Assembly: GCA_947627875.1 (NCBI GenBank)
Contig: CANQXS010000002.1
Coordinates: 124,001-188,000, forward strand
From: an uncultured Clostridia bacterium
Lineage (GTDB): Bacteria; Bacillota; Clostridia; Oscillospirales; Ruminococcaceae
DNA length: 64,000 bases
Reading direction: 5' to 3'
Shown: in pieces, positions 35,959 to 43,290 of the stretch
Numbering within the stretch: position 1 is the first letter of the stretch
How the letters are laid out: each line of letters opens with the position of its first letter
Notes under the pieces: model-generated
Databases searched by the model: none
What the model was told of the DNA's origin: nothing
What the model saw: only the letters and a program-made list of their open reading frames with translations
Program-made: the position numbers and the translations under genes

Positions 35959-36852
35959 CTAAAATTTAAGATTATCAATAGCGGCTATCGCCTTACACCA
36001 GTTTTCGGCGATATACCACTCTTTATAGTCGTTGCCCCAAGTCCAGGGGACGTAGAACGAGCCGTCGGGGCTCTGGTAATCCTTGATAAACTTACACTCT
36101 GCGCGGCAGACTTCCTCTAAATCGGCGCGGTAGAACCTGCTATTGCGCGAATCTATAAACGCCGACGGGCGGGGAAGATATTCCCACCAGCGGTTTGGGT
36201 CGCGGCAGACAGACTTATCGACGACCTCGTCGAGCGCTTTTAAGAGCGCCTCGCCGTCAAAGGGCATCACACCCGCAGCCTTGCAGTCGTCATACATCGT
36301 TATGAAGCAGCGCGCGATATGCCGCTCGATAGGAGTTTCTTTTAAAAACCACTCGGCGGCTTCGTGGGCGATTCGAACGCCCTTTTCGTAAAGAACGCTC
36401 CCCTTTTCGGCGTATCTGACTATGAAACCCGCGAGCGCGGCGGTGGGGTTGTATCTGAAATCTCCGCCGTCTTCGGGGCATTTCCACCAAATCGCGCAGG
36501 GGACTTCGTTGCTCGAAGGGACGACGTTTGCCCATTGGTCATGCTCGGCACTGAAGCCGTCGCCGCTTTCAAGATAGCGCAAAATTCCCCGAATTATGGG
36601 GTGTGAGGGTTCGAGCCCGCCCGCTTCGCGGATATATTCGGTTGCTTTCCAAACGCCCATCGGCAGCGAAAGCGGGTTGAAGTTATCCGCCTCCAAGCCG
36701 TGACCGAAGCCGCCGTCGGGGTTCTGGTAAGCCGCAAGCGCGGTTATGATATCCTCGGCGGGGGCGTTTTCAAAGGCGTGACGGTAAACTGCGAGGTCGA
36801 TGGGTCGGGCGCTGCGGTAGATGAACGCGCGGGATTTTTCGTAGGTGGTCAT
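35959..36852 (-). CDS. Terpenoid-cyclase-like alpha/alpha-toroid protein, unknown
   Basis: 297 residues with no signal peptide. Two QW-like turns, AYQNPDGGFGHGLEADNFN near residue 45 and YQSPDGSFYVPWTWGND near the C-terminus, plus regular helix pairs suggest the (alpha/alpha)6 toroid of squalene-cyclase and prenyltransferase-like proteins. No DxDD or zinc triad of the known enzymes is visible, so no reaction is proposed. GGGGAG lies 6 nt before the ATG at 36852; trpS is 29 bp upstream in the same direction. Confidence 0.75.
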   Translation of the reverse strand: MTTYEKSRAFIYRSARPIDLAVYRHAFENAPAEDIITALAAYQNPDGGFGHGLEADNFNPLSLPMGVWKATEYIREAGGLEPSHPIIRGILRYLESGDGFSAEHDQWANVVPSSNEVPCAIWWKCPEDGGDFRYNPTAALAGFIVRYAEKGSVLYEKGVRIAHEAAEWFLKETPIERHIARCFITMYDDCKAAGVMPFDGEALLKALDEVVDKSVCRDPNRWWEYLPRPSAFIDSRNSRFYRADLEEVCRAECKFIKDYQSPDGSFYVPWTWGNDYKEWYIAENWCKAIAAIDNLKF

Positions 36853-36881
36853 TCGAAACTCCCCTTTTTGATAATGGCGGC

Positions 36882-37889
36882 TCAGCGGTAATCCACAAAG
36901 CCTATCTTTCTGCAAGCCTTGGCGTAGATCTTGTTTGAAAGCCTGAACGCGCGCTGAGCGCCGTCGGTCCAGCACTGCTTCAAATACGCCTTGTCGTCCA
37001 TAAGTCGGGCGTATTCAGTGCGGACGGGTTCGAGCCAATCTGCGACGGCTTCTCCGACCGCTGCCTTGAAATCGCCGTAGCCGAAGCCCGAAAACTCCTT
37101 CTCGGCGTCTTGGACGGTCTTTCCCGTGGCGCAGGAATATATCGTTAAAAGGTTGTTTATGCCGTCCTTGCCCTCGGCGTAGCGAATCTCGGTCTCGCTG
37201 TCGGTGACGGCGCGCTTGAATTTGCGCATGATCGTATCTTTGTCGTCAAGAATGAAAATAGTCGCGTTGGGGTTGTCGTCTGACTTTGACATCTTCTTGG
37301 TCGGGTCCTGGAGTGACTTTATCCTTGCGCCTACCTTCGGAATATAAGCCTCGGGGACAGTGAAGGTCTCGCCGTAGCGCTGGTTGAACCTTACGGCGAT
37401 GTTCCTTGCAAGCTCTAAATGCTGGCGCTGGTCGTCGCCTATCGGGACGACGTCGGCGTTATAGGTCAAAATATCCGCCGCCATAAGAACGGGATAGGTG
37501 AAAAGACCGGCGTTGATATCGTCGGCGTGCTTTGCCGCCTTGTCCTTGAACTGGGTCATTCTCGAAAGCTCGCCGAACTGGGTTACACAGCCAAGTATCC
37601 AGCTGAGCTGGGCGTGGTTGGGGTTATGTGACTGTATAAACGCTATGGATTTTTTCGGGTCGATACCGCAGGCAAGAAGAAGGGCGTAGCCCTCGACGGT
37701 CTGCTGGCGGAATTTCACCGGATCGCGCCTTACGGTTATCGCGTGCTCGTCGACTATTGAGTATATGCAGTCGTATTCGTCCTGGAGAGGTCCCCAGTTG
37801 CGTATTGCTCCGACATAGTTGCCGAGCGTGAAAACGCCCGTGGGCTGTATCCCGCTGAATATGACTTTTTTTCTTTCGGCTTCCGACAT
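36882..37889 (-). CDS. trpS: Tryptophan--tRNA ligase
   Basis: 335 residues, class I synthetase. The HIGH-equivalent is in SGIQPTGVFTLGNYVGAIRN, the KMSKS loop is KKMSKSDDNP, and GDDQRQHLELARNIA is typical. AGGAGG lies 6 nt before the ATG. The promoter is only about 40 nt upstream, leaving no room for a T-box leader. Confidence 0.97.
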   Translation of the reverse strand: MSEAERKKVIFSGIQPTGVFTLGNYVGAIRNWGPLQDEYDCIYSIVDEHAITVRRDPVKFRQQTVEGYALLLACGIDPKKSIAFIQSHNPNHAQLSWILGCVTQFGELSRMTQFKDKAAKHADDINAGLFTYPVLMAADILTYNADVVPIGDDQRQHLELARNIAVRFNQRYGETFTVPEAYIPKVGARIKSLQDPTKKMSKSDDNPNATIFILDDKDTIMRKFKRAVTDSETEIRYAEGKDGINNLLTIYSCATGKTVQDAEKEFSGFGYGDFKAAVGEAVADWLEPVRTEYARLMDDKAYLKQCWTDGAQRAFRLSNKIYAKACRKIGFVDYR

Positions 37890-37925
37890 AATTATCCTCC
37901 TCGTTCGGAAAATGTAATCGGGGAT

Positions 37926-37954
37926 ATTTTAGCACAACAGCGGGAAAATGTCAA
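37926..37954 (-). promoter_or_regulatory. Sigma-A promoter of trpS
   Basis: TTGACA (37949-37954), 17-bp spacer, TAAAAT (37926-37931) on the minus strand. Confidence 0.88.
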
Positions 37955-37956
37955 AC

Positions 37957-38010
37957 ATTTGTGAACAGAGAGTACGCTGACCGAAAACTTCTGAGTTTAT
38001 GTTCACAAAT
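37957..38010. repeat. 11-bp inverted repeat in the trpS/spoVB divergent region
   Basis: ATTTGTGAACA (37957-37967) and TGTTCACAAAT (38000-38010) are perfect inverted arms 32 bp apart, starting 2 bp upstream of the trpS -35. Regulator site or cruciform; function unknown. Confidence 0.65.
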
Positions 38011-38073
38011 CGGACACATCTGATTCTATATTGCCCGTCCCCGAAATAGAATAGTACAAACTGTTCTGAGGGG

Positions 38074-39771
38074 TTGACATTTACGAAAAAGCAGGGACTT
38101 ATTCACAGCTCGATTATTCTAATGACCGCCGTTTTTGTCGGCAAGGCGGCGGGGCTTATATTCAAGATATTTTTGGCGAATATCCTCGGCGGAACGGGAA
38201 TGGGCTACTTTTCGAGCGCATACGCCGTTTTCACGCCGCTTTATGCGCTCTGCGCCGCAAGCCTGACTCCCGCCGTCGCTCAGCTCGTCTCGGAAAACGA
38301 GGCGAAGGGGCGCTTAAAAAGCGTCAAGGGAGTTAAGACCGCCGCGCTGAGGCTGTTTTTGATACCGAGCATACTCTGCTCAACGCTGCCGATGATCTTT
38401 GCGGGATTCATCACAAGGCGGTTTATCGGCAATGAGGGCGCAAAAGCCGCGGTCATAGCTATTCTCCCCTGCGTTTTTCTCGGGACCGTTACGGCAATCT
38501 ACAGGGGCTATTACGAGGGGCTGCGGAATATGACTCCGACCGCCGTTTCGCAGATACTCGAATCGGCCGTTAGGGTCGCATCGGGGCTCGGGTTCGCATT
38601 TTTGGCGCAGAACGCCGCATATAAGTCCTTCATCGACGGAAAAGACGTTTTCGGGGTACACTGCCAGAGCTTGCAAACGCTTTCTGAGGTTTCGCTGCCC
38701 TATGTAGCCGCCGCAGCGGTGCTCGGGGTGACTGCTTCCGAGCTTTCGAGCTTTCTTTTTATGCTGTTAAGATACCGCCTCGGCTCGGACGGTATCCCGA
38801 AGGATATCCGCGCGGGAAAGGACGAGATAAACGAGGAGCGCGGCAGACTTATAAGGCTGATAATGCCTATTTCGGCGGCGGCGATAGTTTCGAGCCTCGC
38901 GGGGACCGTCGACCTTTATACTATTATCCTCTGCATAAAAACCTCGCTTGCGAAATACCCTCAGCTTTACACGGAAAAATATGCCGAAGTTATAGCGAGC
39001 GGAGTGCAGCTTAAAGAGCTTCCGAACTATCTTTACGGCTCGTTCACCGGGCTTGCGGCAACGGTTTTCGGGCTGGCGCCTTCGATCTGCTCGGTATTCG
39101 GAAAGAGCGCGCTGCCGAACGCCGCGCAGTATTGGGCGAGGCGCGACGGCGAAAGACTGAGCCGCGAGATAAGGCGGGTATTTTCGGTGATACTCTTTAT
39201 TTCGATCCCCGCGGGGATAGGGCTTTCGGCAATGTCGAGGCAGATACTCGGGCTGCTGTTTTCATCGAGGTCGGGAGAGATCGCGGTCACGGCTCTGCCG
39301 CTGAGCATTATGGCTCTCGGAACGCCCTTCGTAACCGTCGGCGGGGCGGCGTATTCGATGTTGCAGGCAGTCGGGCGGGCCGACCTTCCGATAAAAATAA
39401 ACCTTATGGGAGCTTTTGTTAAATTAGGACTCAATACCCTGCTTGTACCTGTCCCCTCCCTCGGGCTGTCGGGCGCGGCTTTGGCTTCGCTGATAAGCGG
39501 CGCGGCGATGTGTTTGGCGTCGGTAATATCGCTCTATCGGATAACAAATACAAAACCGAAGCTGATTTTTACAGTCATTCTGCCCTCGGCTGGAGGAGCG
39601 ATAGCCGCTATGGCGGCAAAAAGCATCGGCGTTTCTTCCTCAAAATACCTGCCGTATTCGGTTTCTACCCTATTTTCTGTAATTTTTGCCGTGATATCGT
39701 ACATAATTTTTGTTATTGTGTTGGACATTTCTACTAAAAATCGTCTGAGAGACGAAATATTGGGAAAATAG
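38074..39771 (+). CDS. spoVB: SpoVB/MurJ-type lipid-linked oligosaccharide flippase
   Basis: 565 residues with about 14 transmembrane segments, MOP superfamily. The SpoVB signature is visible in AIYRGYYEGLRNMTPTAVSQ followed by ILESAVRV, and LANILGGTGMGYFSSAYAVF near the N-terminus. The family flips lipid II or related precursors; SpoVB is needed for spore cortex. It heads spoVB-hup-rqcP. The start is uncertain: the TTG at 38074 abuts GAGGGG with no spacing, the stop codon at 38047 limits the N-terminus, and no ATG occurs before residue 17. A rare start a few codons later is possible. Confidence 0.85.
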   Translation: MTFTKKQGLIHSSIILMTAVFVGKAAGLIFKIFLANILGGTGMGYFSSAYAVFTPLYALCAASLTPAVAQLVSENEAKGRLKSVKGVKTAALRLFLIPSILCSTLPMIFAGFITRRFIGNEGAKAAVIAILPCVFLGTVTAIYRGYYEGLRNMTPTAVSQILESAVRVASGLGFAFLAQNAAYKSFIDGKDVFGVHCQSLQTLSEVSLPYVAAAAVLGVTASELSSFLFMLLRYRLGSDGIPKDIRAGKDEINEERGRLIRLIMPISAAAIVSSLAGTVDLYTIILCIKTSLAKYPQLYTEKYAEVIASGVQLKELPNYLYGSFTGLAATVFGLAPSICSVFGKSALPNAAQYWARRDGERLSREIRRVFSVILFISIPAGIGLSAMSRQILGLLFSSRSGEIAVTALPLSIMALGTPFVTVGGAAYSMLQAVGRADLPIKINLMGAFVKLGLNTLLVPVPSLGLSGAALASLISGAAMCLASVISLYRITNTKPKLIFTVILPSAGGAIAAMAAKSIGVSSSKYLPYSVSTLFSVIFAVISYIIFVIVLDISTKNRLRDEILGK

Positions 39772-39773
39772 GC

Positions 39774-39802
39774 TTGATTTTTGGGCAAAATCGGTATAAA
39801 AT
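39774..39802 (+). promoter_or_regulatory. Promoter of hup
   Basis: TTGATT (39774-39779), 17-bp spacer, TAAAAT (39797-39802), just after the spoVB stop and about 60 nt before hup. Confidence 0.7.
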
Positions 39803-39871
39803 GTTTGTTATGTTGAGCCTGCGGACTACCGCGGCAAAATATGATTTATGCAAAAACAGGAGGAAACAAAA

Positions 39872-40147
39872 ATGACAAAGGTCGAACTCGTAAACAAAAT
39901 TGCGGCTAAAGCTGCATGCTCCAAGAAGGATGCCGAAAAGGCTCTCAATGCTGTTGTAAGCAGCATTACCGAAGCTCTCACCGAAGGTGATAAGGTCACT
40001 CTCGTAGGATTCGGAACATTTGAAGTAAAGAACCGCGACGCTAAGGTCGGTATCAATCCGAGAACCAAGGCTCAGATCAAGATTCCTGCAAGAAAGGTCC
40101 CCACCTTTAAGGCAGGCAAGGCTCTCAAGGACGTAGTAGCCAAGTAA
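39872..40147 (+). CDS. hup: HU-family nucleoid protein
   Basis: 91 residues; a dimeric DNA-bending protein. MTKVELVNKIAAKAACSKKD, VGFGTFEVKNRDAKVG and GINPRTKAQIKIPARKVP (the beta arm with the DNA-intercalating proline) are canonical. AGGAGG lies 8 nt before the ATG at 39872. Codon bias toward AAG and C-ending codons signals high expression. Confidence 0.97.
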   Translation: MTKVELVNKIAAKAACSKKDAEKALNAVVSSITEALTEGDKVTLVGFGTFEVKNRDAKVGINPRTKAQIKIPARKVPTFKAGKALKDVVAK

Positions 40148-40204
40148 TCAAAAGCTTTGACCGATCGGTGTTCAACGCCGGTCGGTTATTTTTATGAGGT
40201 ATAT

Positions 40205-40447
40205 ATGAGACTTGATAAATATCTGAAAGTATCGCGGCTGATAAAGCGCCGCACAGTTGCCAACGAAGCCTGCGACGCGGGCAGGATATCGGTAAACGGA
40301 AAGGTCGCGCGGGCTTCTTACGACGTAAAGGTAGGCGACGTTATCGAAATAAACTTAGGGCAGTCCCCTCTCAAGGCTAAGGTGACCGCAGTTACCGAGG
40401 TCGTTAGAAAAGAATCTGCTCAGGAGCTCTACGAAATAATTCAATAA
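40205..40447 (+). CDS. rqcP: S4-domain protein RqcP
   Basis: 80 residues, a single S4 RNA-binding domain: MRLDKYLKVSRLIKRRTVAN and ACDAGRISVNGKVARASYDV. RqcP (YabO) works with RqcH in adding C-terminal alanine tails to stalled nascent chains on 50S subunits. The start is the ATG at 40205 after GAGGT. hup-rqcP is a conserved pair; the sporulation genes yabP and yabQ that commonly follow are missing. Confidence 0.93.
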   Translation: MRLDKYLKVSRLIKRRTVANEACDAGRISVNGKVARASYDVKVGDVIEINLGQSPLKAKVTAVTEVVRKESAQELYEIIQ

Positions 40448-40449
40448 AG

Positions 40450-40489
40450 AATGCGCCCGCCTCAGCGAGGTCAGGGCGCATATATTTTT
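40450..40489. terminator. Terminator between rqcP and pdaA
   Basis: Long stem ATGCGCCC...GGGCGCAT (40451-40458 with 40474-40481), with inner CCTC/GAGG pairs, then TATATTTTT. It lies between convergent genes and may serve both strands. Confidence 0.85.
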
Positions 40490-40495
40490 CGGCAT

Positions 40496-41503
40496 TCAGA
40501 AGTCGCAGCCGAAAGTGTATCCTTCTGCGAGCATAGCGTCGATAAAGTCTCCGAGGATATTTGCGTTTGTCTCGGAAACCGAGTGCAGAAGATAGATGGC
40601 TCCGGGGTGAGCCCTGTCGATGAGCTTTTGCAGAGCCTCCTGCGGATCGGGCTGGTTTTTGGTGTCCCAATCGGCATAGGCAAAGCTCCAAAGAACCGTT
40701 TTATAGCCGAGGTCCGAGGTTATCGCGAGGCTCTTTTCGGAATACTCCCCCTTCGGAGGTCTGAATAAATTCATCTGTATTCCGAAATTCTCGAGCATAT
40801 ATTCGTGAAGCCCCATTATCTCCTCGGTCGCTTCCTCTACGGAAAGCTCGGGCATCGAATAATGGTTCACGGAATGCGAGCCGACGGTATGACCTTCGTC
40901 TATCATTCTTTTTACGAGCTCGGGCTGGCGCTCGGCGTAGTCCCCGACTACAAAGAAGGTGGCTTTTACGCCCTTTTCCTTTAAGGTGTCGAGAATCATC
41001 GGAGTGAAGCCGTTTTCGTAGCCTTGGTCAAAGGTGAGGTTTATCACCTTTTCTTCGGTCTCGTTTATCGCCTTTGCGTTGTAATCCGAATAACCGCTGT
41101 TGAAATTAAGCGCGCCCTTCGGGCGGTTGAGGTCGTCGAATCTGACTCCCTGACCGTATCCGTGGGACTCGGTGTCAAGAGCCGAATAGTCGCTCCGCAG
41201 GGTCGTTGACAGAGGCTCTATAACGTCGCTCACGCCTGTTTCCGAGCTCTCGGGCGCCTCTTCGGGCAGCTCCTCGGGTTCCTCGGAAAAAGCGGAAGTC
41301 TGCTCCTCTGTCGCCTCGGTCTCGGGAGCGGTGCTTGCCGGAGCCTCGGTTATTACCGAAGGCGCGGGCTCGCTCTCGGAAGGAGGCGAGGTTATCCTGC
41401 CGTTGTTTTCGTATCTGCCGTTCTCTAAAGACGTGCAGCCGCAGAGCGACAGAACGACCGCCGCAGCCGACAATATCGAAATAAATCCTGTTTTAACTGA
41501 CAT
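40496..41503 (-). CDS. pdaA: PdaA-type polysaccharide deacetylase lipoprotein
   Basis: 335 residues. Signal helix with lipobox LCGC, a Ser/Glu/Pro-rich linker (about 30-110), then a NodB deacetylase domain: motif 1 NLTFDQGYENGFTP, the zinc pair GSHSVNH and RPPKGEYSEKS. The FDxGYENG form is typical of PdaA, which deacetylates N-acetylmuramic acid to make muramic delta-lactam in spore cortex; here N is replaced by Q (FDQGYE). Lipid anchoring and the long linker are unlike Bacillus PdaA. GGAG lies 6 nt before the ATG at 41503. The 190-bp upstream gap has one GCGGGGATTCCCGC palindrome (41591-41604) and no clear sigma-A promoter, which would fit sporulation-specific transcription. Confidence 0.88.
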   Translation of the reverse strand: MSVKTGFISILSAAAVVLSLCGCTSLENGRYENNGRITSPPSESEPAPSVITEAPASTAPETEATEEQTSAFSEEPEELPEEAPESSETGVSDVIEPLSTTLRSDYSALDTESHGYGQGVRFDDLNRPKGALNFNSGYSDYNAKAINETEEKVINLTFDQGYENGFTPMILDTLKEKGVKATFFVVGDYAERQPELVKRMIDEGHTVGSHSVNHYSMPELSVEEATEEIMGLHEYMLENFGIQMNLFRPPKGEYSEKSLAITSDLGYKTVLWSFAYADWDTKNQPDPQEALQKLIDRAHPGAIYLLHSVSETNANILGDFIDAMLAEGYTFGCDF

Positions 41504-41689
41504 TTTTATCTCCGTTTCTGTCACGGCGCCGTTAAGCGCCTGCCGTTTCAAATGTTTCGGGGGATTTTAAGCCCGAAGCGCTCTTGAACCGCGGGAATCC
41601 CCGCAGTTATAATATGCGCGGAAAAGCGTCAAAAATCGGCGGTAAATTTTGAATTTTAATGACGATTTCCGTCGATGATCATATTATAA

Positions 41690-41725
41690 ATCACCGCTCC
41701 GAAAAAATCAATTTCGGAGCGGTAA
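41690..41725 (-). terminator. Terminator-like hairpin after the MFS gene
   Basis: Perfect 12-bp stem ACCGCTCCGAAA/TTTCGGAGCGGT (41693-41704 with 41712-41723); the U run after it is poor. Confidence 0.6.
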
Positions 41726-41730
41726 CAATT

Positions 41731-42942
41731 TTATGAATTTTCGGTAACAGAATCGGATTTCTTTTTCACACGCTTTAATGCAAGTATTCCCGCGATCATG
41801 ACCGCAGGGAAGATGACCGCGGCTAAAAGACCCGTCCGCAGGCTGTCGCCCGCAGCGGAAGATACCAGCCCGACGAAGGTCGGTCCTCCCGTGCAGCCGA
41901 GGTCGCCGGCAAGCGCCAAAAGCGCAAAGAGCGCCGTTCCGCCCTTCGGCATCGAGGCGGAGGCTATGCTGAACACTCCGGGCCACATTATCCCGACCGA
42001 GAAGCCGCATAAGCCGCAGCCCAAAAGCGCGACTGCTGGTATCGGGCAGAGAGAAGCCGCAAGATAGCTGATAAGGCAGAGAAGCCCGCTTATGAGAATA
42101 AAGCTTTCGAGCTTGATTTTATCACCGAATTTGGCGTAAAAAACCCGCGCGACGCCCATAAGTATCGCAAACACGCAGGGACCCGCTAAGTCGCCTATAG
42201 CCTTTGCGACTCCGAGACCGCTTTCGGCAAATGCGGAAGCCCACTGCGCCATCGCGAGCTCCGAGGCTCCGGCGGCAAACATAAGAAGCATAAATATCCA
42301 GAAAATGCCTGTTTTAAAGAGCCCGCCGAAGCTCATTCCCTCGCCCTCCGAGGTCAGGCTGTTGATAGGCACACGGGTGAAGAAAAACGCGTTGGCAAGC
42401 GGGATGATCGCCCAAATCACGCAGAGCAGCCGCCAGCTTTCCCGCCCGAAGAGCCAAAGCCAAAGGGTAGAGAGAGCGATGACCGCTACAACTCCCCAGC
42501 AGTAGAAGGAATGGAGCAGGCTCATAGCCCCCGCCTTGTTGTCGGAAGGACACGCCTCCACTATCGGGCTTACGAGGACCTCAAGGAGCCCTCCGCCGAC
42601 GGCATAGAGAACGGCAGATATAAGCAGCCCCGCGAACGGACTCGGGAGATAAAAGGGCAGCACAGCCATTCCGACAAGACCGAAGAAGCAGAAAATATGA
42701 GCCGCGACGACGCACTTTCGGTAGCCGATCTTATCTACGAAGCACGCCGAGAGAAGGTCGACGGCAAGCTGAGTCGCGAAATTCAACGTTGTGAGGAGCG
42801 TTACGCTGCCGAGGGTAGCCCAGCCGGAGTTTATGAAGGTAAGAAAGAGCAGCGGGGCAAGGTTATTGACGATGCCCTGAGTTATGTAGCCGATATAGCA
42901 GGCGTAAACAGTTTTGCGATAGGACTTTTCCAAAATAATCAC
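41731..42942 (-). CDS. Major facilitator superfamily transporter
   Basis: 403 residues with 12 predicted transmembrane segments. The loop 2-3 motif is present in the form DKIGYRKCVVAAH, the MFS hallmark. General likeness is to sugar-type MFS (FucP/GlcP-like) permeases, but the substrate is unknown. Start ambiguous: GTG at 42942, or an in-frame TTG at 42933 with GGGTGA 6 nt upstream. Flanked by a terminator hairpin downstream and tRNA-Arg upstream on the same strand. Confidence 0.85.
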   Translation of the reverse strand: MIILEKSYRKTVYACYIGYITQGIVNNLAPLLFLTFINSGWATLGSVTLLTTLNFATQLAVDLLSACFVDKIGYRKCVVAAHIFCFFGLVGMAVLPFYLPSPFAGLLISAVLYAVGGGLLEVLVSPIVEACPSDNKAGAMSLLHSFYCWGVVAVIALSTLWLWLFGRESWRLLCVIWAIIPLANAFFFTRVPINSLTSEGEGMSFGGLFKTGIFWIFMLLMFAAGASELAMAQWASAFAESGLGVAKAIGDLAGPCVFAILMGVARVFYAKFGDKIKLESFILISGLLCLISYLAASLCPIPAVALLGCGLCGFSVGIMWPGVFSIASASMPKGGTALFALLALAGDLGCTGGPTFVGLVSSAAGDSLRTGLLAAVIFPAVMIAGILALKRVKKKSDSVTENS

Positions 42943-42961
42943 CCAAAAACAAATATGACAT

Positions 42962-42997
42962 AAAAAACCGCCGCAAGCATAACGTATCCTGCGGCGG
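42962..42997 (-). terminator. Terminator of tRNA-Arg
   Basis: 8-bp stem CCGCCGCA/TGCGGCGG (42990-42997 with 42968-42975) followed by six T on the minus strand. Confidence 0.9.
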
Positions 42998-42999
42998 CT

Positions 43000-43075
43000 T
43001 GGCGCGCCCGGGGAGATTCGAACTCACGACCTACCGGTTCGTAGCCGGGCACTCTATCCACTGAGCTACGGGCGC
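43000..43075 (-). tRNA. tRNA-Arg (anticodon ACG)
   Basis: 76 nt with encoded CCA on the minus strand. Acceptor GCGCCCG/CGGGCGC, anticodon loop CTACGAA, T loop TTCGAAT. Confidence 0.97.
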
Positions 43076-43089
43076 ATCCACAAGTAGGT

Positions 43090-43118
43090 ATGTTATCACA
43101 AAATCCTGCGGTTGTCAA
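43090..43118 (-). promoter_or_regulatory. Sigma-A promoter of tRNA-Arg
   Basis: TTGACA (43113-43118), 17-bp spacer, TAACAT (43090-43095) on the minus strand, 15 bp before the tRNA. Confidence 0.88.
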
Positions 43119-43157
43119 GCGATTGGAAGAAAAAATTTGAATTTATTTCTCGGACGG

Positions 43158-43186
43158 TTGCCCAAAGCCGAAAACTTTGGTATACT
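43158..43186 (+). promoter_or_regulatory. Promoter of the HTH-repeat gene
   Basis: TTGCCC (43158-43163), 17-bp spacer, TATACT (43181-43186). A 7-bp palindrome TTCAAGC-GAT-GCTTGAA (about 43190-43206) sits at the expected transcription start, a possible operator for autoregulation. Confidence 0.7.
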
Positions 43187-43290
43187 TTATTCAAGCGATG
43201 CTTGAATCGGGCGCTTCAACCAGCGCTTGCTGGTATTTTACGCGCAGCCGATGCATAATGGAGGCACCAAATAACGAAAGGGCGGTTAAA

